Source of the DNA: JBDSGC01 sp046594105
GTDB lineage: Bacteria > Acidobacteriota > Thermoanaerobaculia > Gp7-AA8
Length of the DNA stretch: 5,080 bases
Direction: 5' to 3'
NCBI GenBank assembly: GCA_046594105.1
Contig: JBKJQB010000355.1
Location: 1 to 5,080, forward strand
The position numbers were made by a program, and so were the translations under genes. The notes beneath the pieces are model-generated. The model was not told the DNA's origin, did not search any database, and was given only the letters and a program-made list of their open reading frames with translations. Each line of letters starts with the position of its first letter. Positions within the stretch are counted from its first letter, which is position 1. This document shows positions 1-5,080 of this stretch, in pieces.

Positions 1-117
1 TCGCGTATGGCCGAACCGCCCTCACGCAGTCCCCTTGCGTGGCGCGCGTGTTGCTAAACCTCGGTCCGGTTGGCGTCATTCACGCTGGAAAACGGGATGC
101 TTTCGCTCCCCATTGAA

Positions 118-125
118 GAAGAGGA
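118..125 (+). promoter_or_regulatory. Ribosome binding site that sets the start of the KaiC-like gene
   Basis: The purine run GAAGAGGA ends four bases before the ATG at 130. It contains GAGG and AGGA, good matches to the anti-Shine-Dalgarno. The alternative in-frame starts, TTG at 70 and ATG at 97, have no comparable site, and the extra residues they would add show no recognisable domain. This is why the start at 130 is chosen. I see no convincing -35/-10 pair upstream, so the promoter may lie before this window. Confidence 0.6.
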
Positions 126-129
126 ACTT

Positions 130-1821
130 ATGAACGGCTCGACGGACACACCATCGAAAAACGAGAACGCCACTTCCTCCGCACGCAAGTCGGGGGCAGG
201 TCCTTCCGCGACGGATGCGCCGAGGGAGCAGCCATCTGCACCCTCCTCCGACCGCATCATCAGCGGGATCGACCTGCTCGACTTCGGCGCGGGCGGAATG
301 CTGCCCCAGAAGGTCTATCTGGTCCGTGGCGGAAGCGGTGTGGGAAAAAGCCTGCTCGGCCTTCAGTACCTCACCCGCGGCCTCGAACTGCAGGAGCCAG
401 GGGTGCTCATCACCGACCAGCGTCCTGAGAATGTTCTGGAGCAGGCCAAATCGATCGGATTCGCCATCGAGGAGTCTGTGCGTCGCGGGCAGCTGACCAT
501 CCTCAATCCCAGCCAGCATTACTTCGAGCTGGTGGAGAGCCCCGCCGACGTCCAGGCCATCGTCGAGGAGCTGGGCGATCTGATCAAGCGAGTGGGCGCA
601 CGGCGCCTGGTGGTCGACCCCGTCTTCAGCATGATCAACACCTCCTATTCAGCGCACTTCGCCCTGGCCATCACTCAGTCGATGCTCAACGCGCTGGAAG
701 ACCTGCCGGTGACCACGATGCTCATCGCACCGCAGACGGACGACAACGCGGAGATGAACCCCATCCTCCGGCAGCTCGAGCAGAACGCGTTCGGTGTCAT
801 CGATCTCACGCAGGACACCCGCACCGGCGGGCGGCTCATGCAGCTCTCCAAGTTGCGGTACGCCAACAGCGACAACCTTTCCGCGCACTACCGAATCCTC
901 AATGGCCGCGGCCTGATCAACTATAAAGGGGAAGGCGAAAGCGTCTCCGACGTCGCCAAGCCGTGGGAAGAAAGCGCTCCCGCGGCCCGCACCGTTCTGC
1001 TGCTGGGGGCGCCCCCCGACACCATCAAGCGAGTCAAGGAAGTCCTGGGAAACGACTATCAGGTGCAGGCAGAAGCAGATCTCAAGACCGGTGTGGAGCG
1101 AGCGAAGAAAGAACGCCCCGCCCTGGTCCTGGTCACCCCGGCGCGATCGATGGGATCGGTCAGCGCCATCCTGGACCTTGCGCAGAATGCTTCCTCCTCC
1201 ATCGCCTTCCTCTCGCCCTCTGCCAATCGACAGGCGGACAAGGTGCTTTATCTTCGCGCCGGCGCGGACGACTTCATCACCGAGCCGTTCACTCCGGCAG
1301 AGTTCCGTGCGCGCGTCGACGCACTCATCCGCCGCAGCGGTCGCCGCCTGAATATGCGCGACTCGCAGATGGGAAACATCACGCCGGAAGAGATGTCGGC
1401 ATTGATGAGCAGCGGCGACGCCTCTCCTCAGCGCAAAGCCTCGGTCCTCACCTCCGACAACGGAAAGGTCCAGTTCGACCGTGAGTTTCAGGATCGCCTG
1501 CAGCGTAACGTGGAGACTGTCTCCAAGTTCGACCAGCCCTTCGCCCTCTATTGGATCAAGGGCAAAGAGAACGATCCCAACTTCAACAAGTCGCTGGCCC
1601 AGTTGTGCAGGCAGGAAGACGTCGTCTGCCACAATCGCGGCGGAGAGTTCGTGGCCATTCTCACCGGTGTGGACCAGAACGGTGTGAAGGGATTCGAGAG
1701 CCGCTTGAGCGAGAAGATGGGCGGCGCCATCAGCGGAGATCAGGTGCGCAAAGGCTACTCACTGCACAAGCCGGGCGAGTCGACGGACGGGTTCGTCCAG
1801 CGGGCCACCGATTCGCGCTGA
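130..1821 (+). CDS. KaiC-like ATPase fused to a pseudo-receiver and a degenerate GGDEF-like domain
   Basis: This is a 563-residue, probably cytoplasmic, signalling protein; no signal peptide or membrane segment is seen. Residues 1-40 are Ser/Ala/Pro-rich and look disordered. Residues 41 to about 270 form one KaiC/RAD55 (RecA superfamily) domain, opening with SGIDLLDFGAGG. Its Walker A is GGSGVGKS (67-74) and its Walker B is RRLVVD, ending at D163. The Glu-Glu pair usual after the second strand of KaiC is Asp-Gln here (D96, Q97). Residues 287 to about 402 follow the receiver fold and end in GADDFITEPF. The phosphoacceptor position is Thr336, the N-terminal acidic pair is missing, and the usual Lys of the KPF motif is Glu385. 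Residues 445-563 resemble a GGDEF domain with RGGEF (503-507) in place of RGGDEF and no clear metal-binding Asp. Cyanobacterial KaiC has two ATPase domains; this has one, so a clock role is not implied. I infer nucleotide-dependent signalling or scaffolding. The ATPase call is firm, the receiver call good, the GGDEF call tentative. A terminator follows the gene. Confidence 0.85.
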   Translation: MNGSTDTPSKNENATSSARKSGAGPSATDAPREQPSAPSSDRIISGIDLLDFGAGGMLPQKVYLVRGGSGVGKSLLGLQYLTRGLELQEPGVLITDQRPENVLEQAKSIGFAIEESVRRGQLTILNPSQHYFELVESPADVQAIVEELGDLIKRVGARRLVVDPVFSMINTSYSAHFALAITQSMLNALEDLPVTTMLIAPQTDDNAEMNPILRQLEQNAFGVIDLTQDTRTGGRLMQLSKLRYANSDNLSAHYRILNGRGLINYKGEGESVSDVAKPWEESAPAARTVLLLGAPPDTIKRVKEVLGNDYQVQAEADLKTGVERAKKERPALVLVTPARSMGSVSAILDLAQNASSSIAFLSPSANRQADKVLYLRAGADDFITEPFTPAEFRARVDALIRRSGRRLNMRDSQMGNITPEEMSALMSSGDASPQRKASVLTSDNGKVQFDREFQDRLQRNVETVSKFDQPFALYWIKGKENDPNFNKSLAQLCRQEDVVCHNRGGEFVAILTGVDQNGVKGFESRLSEKMGGAISGDQVRKGYSLHKPGESTDGFVQRATDSR

Positions 1822-1848
1822 CGCCGTTTTCTTCGGATCGTCAAATTG

Positions 1849-1874
1849 CGGCGGGCAGCGATGCCCGCCGTTTT
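1849..1874 (+). terminator. Intrinsic terminator after the KaiC-like gene
   Basis: A perfect 9-bp stem (CGGCGGGCA at 1849-1857 with TGCCCGCCG at 1862-1870) closes on a GCGA loop, which fits the stable GNRA tetraloop class. TTTT follows directly at 1871-1874. It begins 27 bases after the TGA of the KaiC-like gene and separates that gene from the tldD-pmbA unit. The T tract is short, but the stem is very GC-rich. Confidence 0.82.
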
Positions 1875-1944
1875 CATCTTCTGCGCAAGTGGCAGCCTGT
1901 GACCGGAAGTGGCATCGCCGATTGACGCTCCCCTGCACCGGCGT

Positions 1945-1966
1945 CGCCCGCCTATAATCGCCCGCC
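1945..1966 (+). promoter_or_regulatory. Probable tldD promoter: TATAAT just upstream of the ATG, leaderless type
   Basis: A perfect -10 hexamer TATAAT lies at 1953-1958, nine bases before the ATG at 1968. Transcription starting about seven bases after the hexamer would begin near 1965, leaving a 5' leader of only a few bases. The stretch CGCCCGCCC before the ATG has no Shine-Dalgarno. This arrangement is typical of leaderless genes in other bacterial groups such as Deinococcus and Actinobacteria. No -35 sits at the normal distance; TTGACG at 1922-1927 is 25 bases from the -10, too far for a standard promoter. The -10 is flanked exactly by two copies of CGCCCGCC (1945-1952 and 1959-1966), which may be chance in GC-rich DNA. 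Confidence 0.6.
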
Positions 1967-1967
1967 C

Positions 1968-3410
1968 ATGAACCCGGAGCGCGCCCAACTCGAAGACATC
2001 CTGCGTTCGCTCCGATCTCCCGCCCTTCGCTACGCCGACATCCGCTTCACCGAAACGCATGACGACCACGTTCGCGTCCGCAACGGCGAGGTGGAATCGC
2101 TCTCCTCGACGGTGGATCGCGCCGTGGGCGTGCGCGTGCTCTCCGGCAACGGCTGGGGCTTCGCAGCCTCCAGCGACGTCAGCGAAACATCGGTCCGGGC
2201 CACCGCCCTCCGCGCCCTCGAGGTCGCGGCGGCCAGCAACCTCGCCAACCGGCAGACCGTGGTCCTCAGCGAGGTCGAGGCGGTCGTGGACTCCTGGTCC
2301 TCTCCCTATCGCATCGACCCCTGGTCCATCCCGTTGCGGCAGCGCATCGATCATCTTCTGGCGGCCACCGAACCGATGCGCGGCGATCCGAGGATCCATC
2401 AGGTCTCCGGGGATCTCTCCTCCTACCGGCAGCTCAAGCGCTTCGCCTCCAGCATCGGCAGCTATCTCGAACAGACCACCACGCAGATGGGCGGCGGCAT
2501 CGAGGCGGTGGCCATCGAAGAGGGCGAATTCCAGCGGCGGACGTATCCCAATCCGTTCGGCGGCGACTACCAGGCCGCCGGATGGGAGTTCATCGAAAGC
2601 CTGAACCTGCCCGCGAAAGCCCTGCAGGTGCGGGATGAGGCGCTCGCGCTGCTGCGCGCGCCAAAGGCTCCCTCCGGCCGTCATGACCTGATCATCGGAT
2701 CGGCGCAACTGGCCTTGCAGGTTCATGAATCCTGCGGCCATCCCACCGAGCTCGATCGTGCACTGGGGCTGGAGCTCTCGCTCGCCGGCGGCTCGTTCCT
2801 TCAGCCCGACATGCTGGGAACCTTCCGGTACGGTTCCGATCTGGTCAACATCGTGGCCGATGCCACCGTGCCGGGAGCCATTGGATCGTTCGGGTACGAC
2901 GATGACGGCGTTGCCGCGCAGCGATTTCATCTGGTGGAGAACGGGATGTTCGTCGGCTACCTCACCGGACGGGACACCGCACCGAGCATCGGGCGCACTT
3001 CCAACGGGACCGTCCGCGCGGAAACTGCGGCGCGCATCCCCATCATCCGCATGACCAACATCAATCTCGAGCCGGGCGCCACTCCGCTGGAGGAAATCAT
3101 CGGCGATACGAAACGCGGGATCCTGGTGGAAACGAATAAGTCCTGGTCCATCGACGACGTCCGTCTGAACTTCCAGTTCGGATGTGAAGTGGCCTGGGAG
3201 ATCGAGAACGGCCGGATCGGTCGCATGCTGCGCAATCCCGTCTACAGCGGATCGACGCCGGAGTTCTGGCGATCCTGCGATGCCATCGCCGACCGCGCCA
3301 GCTGGCAGGTGTGGGGACTGCCCAACTGCGGCAAGGGCGACCCCATGCAGACCATGCGTGTCGCTCATGGCGCGCCGGCGGCACGCTTCCGATCGGTGCA
3401 GATGGGATGA
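1968..3410 (+). CDS. tldD: TldD metalloprotease subunit
   Basis: This is a 480-residue protein of the TldD/PmbA (peptidase U62) family, close to the usual TldD length. TldD is the catalytic half of a cytoplasmic TldD-TldE heterodimer that cleaves unfolded peptides. In E. coli it is needed for microcin B17 maturation and for degradation of the CcdA antitoxin. The metal-site motif is HESCGH: His253 and His258 are predicted ligands and Glu254 the catalytic base. A late Cys454 in NCGKGDP matches the third ligand expected in TldD. The N-terminal half shows the family pattern of a variable-strand segment followed by GVRVLSGNGWGFAA (about residues 55-68). The C-terminal half has RMTNINLEPG and a run ending IENGRIGRMLRNP. 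The ATG at 1968 is supported by the TATAAT nine bases upstream; no Shine-Dalgarno is present. The gene is followed by pmbA with only 25 bases between stop and start, so the two are surely co-transcribed. The native substrate cannot be read from this window. Confidence 0.95.
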   Translation: MNPERAQLEDILRSLRSPALRYADIRFTETHDDHVRVRNGEVESLSSTVDRAVGVRVLSGNGWGFAASSDVSETSVRATALRALEVAAASNLANRQTVVLSEVEAVVDSWSSPYRIDPWSIPLRQRIDHLLAATEPMRGDPRIHQVSGDLSSYRQLKRFASSIGSYLEQTTTQMGGGIEAVAIEEGEFQRRTYPNPFGGDYQAAGWEFIESLNLPAKALQVRDEALALLRAPKAPSGRHDLIIGSAQLALQVHESCGHPTELDRALGLELSLAGGSFLQPDMLGTFRYGSDLVNIVADATVPGAIGSFGYDDDGVAAQRFHLVENGMFVGYLTGRDTAPSIGRTSNGTVRAETAARIPIIRMTNINLEPGATPLEEIIGDTKRGILVETNKSWSIDDVRLNFQFGCEVAWEIENGRIGRMLRNPVYSGSTPEFWRSCDAIADRASWQVWGLPNCGKGDPMQTMRVAHGAPAARFRSVQMG

Positions 3411-3436
3411 AGCCCGCGGACGACAGCAGGACCTGA
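3407..3436 (+). other. Nine-codon reading frame bridging tldD and pmbA
   Basis: An ATG at 3407 overlaps the tldD TGA as ATGA. It opens a nine-codon frame (MKPADDSRT) whose TGA at 3434-3436 overlaps the pmbA ATG as TGATG. The arrangement would let a ribosome that ends tldD restart, translate the short frame and stop exactly at the pmbA start. It may be chance: such a short frame has no coding signal of its own, and a ribosome ending tldD could also reach the pmbA start directly. It is listed as a possible coupling element, not as a gene with a functional peptide. Confidence 0.25.
3425..3431 (+). promoter_or_regulatory. Ribosome binding site for pmbA
   Basis: AGCAGGA ends four bases before the ATG at 3436 and is the best Shine-Dalgarno-like run in the tldD-pmbA junction. 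It supports the 3436 start over in-frame ATG codons further upstream at 3184 and 3367, both of which lie inside the tldD coding sequence. Confidence 0.5.
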
Positions 3437-4770
3437 TGCGATCGCAATCCGATTCGTTCTCCATCCTCGACCGTGCCCTCGATGCTGCGAAGGCCGAGGA
3501 AGCCGACGCGGTCTTCCTCTCTACCGACCAGAACATCAGCCGGTTCGCCAATTCCAGCGTGCACCAGAACATGTCGGAGATCAGTGCCGAACTGACGCTG
3601 CGGGTCATCGTGAACGGCGCCATGGGCACCGCTTCGACCACCTCGTTCGAGCCGGAGGAGATCGCCCGCGCGGCCGCGCTCGCCGGCCAGTCGGCACGCC
3701 ACTCCGACCCTCTCCGCGATTTCACCGGACTGCTCCGCCGCAACGAACCACTGCTGCCGATGCGCACCGCCGACGACGCGGTCGCGCGCATGCCGCCGGC
3801 TCTCAAAGCACAGGCGCTGCGAGCGATGTTCGACGAGGGGCTGGCCAACAGCGTTCACTACGCGGGCGCCTACCGCACCGCTGCCACCTCCGTTGCCTGC
3901 GGTAATTCTCACGGCGTGCGCCGCTACGCCGTGATGACCGCGGCCGACGCCGCCGTGATCGCCACCGGCCCTCAAGGATCGGGCTACGCCACCGACGCCT
4001 CCCGCGCCAACGTCGACGTCGTCGCTCTCGGACAAGAGGCCCTCCGCCGGGCCACGCTGCTCGGAGGGACCGAGGCCACCCTCGGGTCCGGTCCCGTCGA
4101 CGTCATTCTCGAGCCGGCGGCGCTGGGAGAACTGCTGGAGTGGCTGGACATGATCGCCTTCAGCGGCTCCTCCTACGAAGATGGCTCCTCCTTCTTTTTC
4201 GGCAACCTCGGCAAACAGATCCTCGGCGCCAACCTCACCATCGCCGACGACGCCACCGACCCCGACTTCCTCCCCTTCCCCTTCGACCTCGAAGGTCTGC
4301 CCAAACGGCGCGTGCCGCTGATCGAGCGCGGCGTGATCCGAACACCGGTGGTGGACAAAGCCTGGGCGGATCGGTTGGGACTGCAACCCACGGCGAACGC
4401 CTGGTCGCTGGGCTCCGCGGAGCACGGCCACGCGCTGCACCTCTCCATCGACGCAGGTGAGACCACACGCGACGAGCTGATCGCGTCGACGCGGCGCGGC
4501 GTCTGGATCACGCGGTTCAACTACGTGAACGGCCTGCTCGAGCCCCGCAACGCCACCATGACCGGCACCACACGGGACGGAACGTTTCTCATCGAGAACG
4601 GGCAGGTGGTGGCGCGCCTGCCGAACCTGCGCTGGACTCAGTCGGTGGTGGAGGCTTTCGGACGCATCGAAGGACTGACCGCCGAGCGCCGCCGAAACGC
4701 CACCTGGTTCAACGACTTCGGCGGCACGATTGCCCCGGTGATGAAAATCGCCGGCTGGCACTTTGACTGA
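3436..4770 (+). CDS. pmbA: PmbA/TldE, non-catalytic partner of TldD
   Basis: From the ATG at 3436 the protein has 444 residues, near the usual PmbA/TldE length. The frame stays open back to 3184, but the extra part overlaps tldD and translates to sequence unlike the family. The N-terminal part follows the family pattern: AKAEEADAVFLST, then a strand-rich segment and LRVIVNGAMGTASTTSF. Where TldD has HExxxH, this protein has EPAALGELLEWL (residues 226-237) with no His, as expected for TldE, which lacks the metal site. Further family marks are SGSSYEDGSSFFFGNLG (about 243-259), LTIADD (D271-D272) and the late block NGLLEPRNATMTGTTRDGTF. TldE pairs with TldD to form the peptide-binding cavity; the active site is supplied by TldD. 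The 25-base gap, the linking reading frame and the shared promoter indicate a tldD-pmbA operon made in equal amounts. No RiPP precursor or modifying enzyme is near, so a general peptide-clearing role is as likely as peptide maturation. Confidence 0.93.
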   Translation: MRSQSDSFSILDRALDAAKAEEADAVFLSTDQNISRFANSSVHQNMSEISAELTLRVIVNGAMGTASTTSFEPEEIARAAALAGQSARHSDPLRDFTGLLRRNEPLLPMRTADDAVARMPPALKAQALRAMFDEGLANSVHYAGAYRTAATSVACGNSHGVRRYAVMTAADAAVIATGPQGSGYATDASRANVDVVALGQEALRRATLLGGTEATLGSGPVDVILEPAALGELLEWLDMIAFSGSSYEDGSSFFFGNLGKQILGANLTIADDATDPDFLPFPFDLEGLPKRRVPLIERGVIRTPVVDKAWADRLGLQPTANAWSLGSAEHGHALHLSIDAGETTRDELIASTRRGVWITRFNYVNGLLEPRNATMTGTTRDGTFLIENGQVVARLPNLRWTQSVVEAFGRIEGLTAERRRNATWFNDFGGTIAPVMKIAGWHFD

Positions 4771-4785
4771 GCCGGCACGGCCGGC
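4771..4785 (+). terminator. Short GC hairpin directly after pmbA, possible weak terminator
   Basis: GCCGGC (4771-4776) can pair with GCCGGC (4780-4785) around a three-base loop, starting right after the pmbA stop codon. No T tract follows, so intrinsic termination is doubtful. It could instead protect the 3' end or be a chance GC palindrome. The larger hairpins at 4851-4870 and 4967-4986 are alternative 3' boundary structures. Confidence 0.25.
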
Positions 4786-4846
4786 GGCGTTGGTTCGCAA
4801 AGCGTCCGCCAAGATCACGCTCCAAAACGTTCTGCCGCGCAGGCAC

Positions 4847-4872
4847 GTAGCCCAGTACTTCAGTGCTGGGTT
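4847..4872 (+). repeat. 26-base hairpin repeat unit, copy 1
   Basis: The unit begins GTAGCCCAG and ends CTGGGTT. Its core at 4851-4870 folds as an 8-bp stem, including one G-T pair, around a TTCA loop, so the RNA would form a compact hairpin. A second copy lies in inverted orientation at 4965-4990. The two copies agree at both ends and in the TCAG centre, and differ mainly at stem positions where pairing is kept. Confidence 0.75.
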
Positions 4873-4931
4873 GATCGTGACCGAGAAAAGCCAGTCCCGT
4901 AGGAACGATTGAGCGTCTCCCTGCAGGATGT

Positions 4932-4946
4932 CGCCGCTCCGCGGCT
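4932..4946. repeat. 15-base palindromic unit, copy 1
   Basis: CGCCGCTCCGCGGCT occurs here and again identically at 4999-5013. Inside it GCCGC pairs with GCGGC around a TCC loop, giving a 5-bp hairpin. Two exact 15-base copies within 70 bases of non-coding DNA are unlikely by chance even at high GC. Confidence 0.72.
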
Positions 4947-4964
4947 TCCTAGCATCGCGCCTTG

Positions 4965-4990
4965 AACCCAGCGCTGACGCGCTGGGCTAC
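4965..4990 (-). repeat. 26-base hairpin repeat unit, copy 2 (inverted)
   Basis: Read on the minus strand this begins GTAGCCCAG and ends CTGGGTT like copy 1. The core CCCAGCGC (4967-4974) pairs perfectly with GCGCTGGG (4979-4986) over a TGAC loop. Relative to copy 1, a T-G pair has become C-G and an A-T pair has become G-C, so structure is kept while sequence changed. It is flanked on both sides by copies of the 15-base palindromic unit. Confidence 0.75.
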
Positions 4991-4998
4991 GGAGATTC

Positions 4999-5013
4999 CG
5001 CCGCTCCGCGGCT
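4999..5013. repeat. 15-base palindromic unit, copy 2
   Basis: An exact direct repeat of 4932-4946, in the same orientation, with the same GCCGC/TCC/GCGGC hairpin. It sits eight bases beyond the inverted 26-base unit, giving the order palindrome - inverted hairpin - palindrome over 4932-5013. Confidence 0.72.
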
Positions 5014-5080
5014 GCGATAGTACGTGTTCGGTCCGGCTCCCAGTCCGTTTCTAACCCATCAATCGCTGCGACTCGCGCAG

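Larger units (their letters stand above)
4771..5080. other. Gene-free downstream region with a hairpin-repeat mosaic
   Basis: This stretch holds no convincing gene on either strand. Open frames in it are short or are tails of antisense shadows of pmbA. Its middle part (4847-5013) is a mosaic of two hairpin units in alternating order, annotated separately. The flanks, 4786-4846 and 5014-5080, show no recognisable motif beyond base composition. The style resembles the intergenic palindromic repeats I recall from Acidobacteriota genomes; this is from memory and not tested. Confidence 0.7.

Noticed and set aside
70..129. N-terminal extension of the KaiC-like protein from the TTG at 70
   Set aside because: Rare start codon without a Shine-Dalgarno, while the ATG at 130 has a good one; the extra 20 residues add no domain.
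1..133. A frame open from the window edge to a TGA at 131-133 that overlaps the ATG at 130 as ATGA, possibly the tail of an upstream gene
   Set aside because: The 43-residue tail is Arg-rich with no family resemblance, and the other two frames also run from the edge for tens of bases. Without upstream sequence it cannot be supported.
649..1632. Minus-strand open frame of 327 codons inside the KaiC-like gene
   Set aside because: Shadow of the + strand frame that encodes recognisable KaiC and receiver motifs; no separate start signal or domain.
1922..1958. TTGACG at 1922 as -35 partner of TATAAT at 1953
   Set aside because: The spacer is 25 bases, far beyond the usual 16-18.
1755..3848. A very long minus-strand open frame (697 codons) opposite tldD
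   Set aside because: It lies antisense to a gene with clear TldD motifs. Its translation is rich in Arg, Gly, Ala, Asp and His with no recognisable domain, as expected for the complement of GC-rich coding DNA.
3097..4818. Minus-strand open frame of 573 codons opposite pmbA
   Set aside because: Same reason: antisense to a recognised family member, no domain, and composition typical of a GC-rich shadow frame.
4847..5013. CRISPR-like array from the repeated units
   Set aside because: The copies are inverted or only 15 bases long, only two of each exist, spacers are unequal, and no cas gene is present.
61..5036. TCGGTCCGG found near both ends of the window (61-69 and 5028-5036) as possible element ends
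   Set aside because: Nine bases of GC-rich sequence shared in direct orientation is compatible with chance, and no integrase or transposase lies between.

Overview
The window carries three protein genes, all on the + strand, in two apparent transcription units, followed by about 310 bases of repeat-rich, gene-free DNA. The DNA is GC-rich. The intergenic motif style (short hairpins of the type GTAGCCCAG...CTGGG, and CGCCGCTCCGCGGC) together with a stand-alone KaiC-like signalling ATPase resembles what I recall from Acidobacteriota and similar soil or sediment bacteria. That placement is an inference from style, held with low to moderate confidence; no rRNA or marker gene is present to settle it.

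Region 1 (130-1821) encodes a 563-residue fusion. It has a Ser/Ala/Pro-rich tail, one KaiC/RAD55-type P-loop ATPase domain, a receiver-like domain without the phosphoacceptor Asp, and a C-terminal domain that looks like a degenerate GGDEF domain. I favour the ATG at 130 over the TTG at 70 because a good Shine-Dalgarno precedes it. The gene ends in a textbook intrinsic terminator (1849-1874).

Region 2 (1968-4770) is a two-gene operon for the TldD/PmbA(TldE) metalloprotease pair. tldD keeps its HExxxH motif and a late Cys expected to be a metal ligand. pmbA lacks the metal site, as TldE subunits do. A perfect TATAAT lies 9 bases before the tldD ATG with no Shine-Dalgarno between, which predicts a leaderless or nearly leaderless mRNA. 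The tldD-pmbA junction contains a 9-codon reading frame that overlaps the tldD stop (ATGA) and the pmbA start (TGATG), suggesting translational coupling. TldD and TldE act as one cytoplasmic peptidase in other bacteria (peptide maturation, degradation of unfolded peptides). No peptide precursor or modification enzyme is visible here, so the substrate is unknown.

Region 3 (4771-5080) has no convincing gene. It holds two inverted copies of a 26-base hairpin unit with base changes that preserve pairing, plus two direct copies of a 15-base palindromic unit, interleaved as a mosaic.

The most unusual items are the KaiC fusion, in which all three domains have lost or altered signature catalytic residues, and the composite hairpin repeat downstream of pmbA. 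I found no CRISPR array, tRNA, rRNA, insertion sequence or clearly new multi-gene system.
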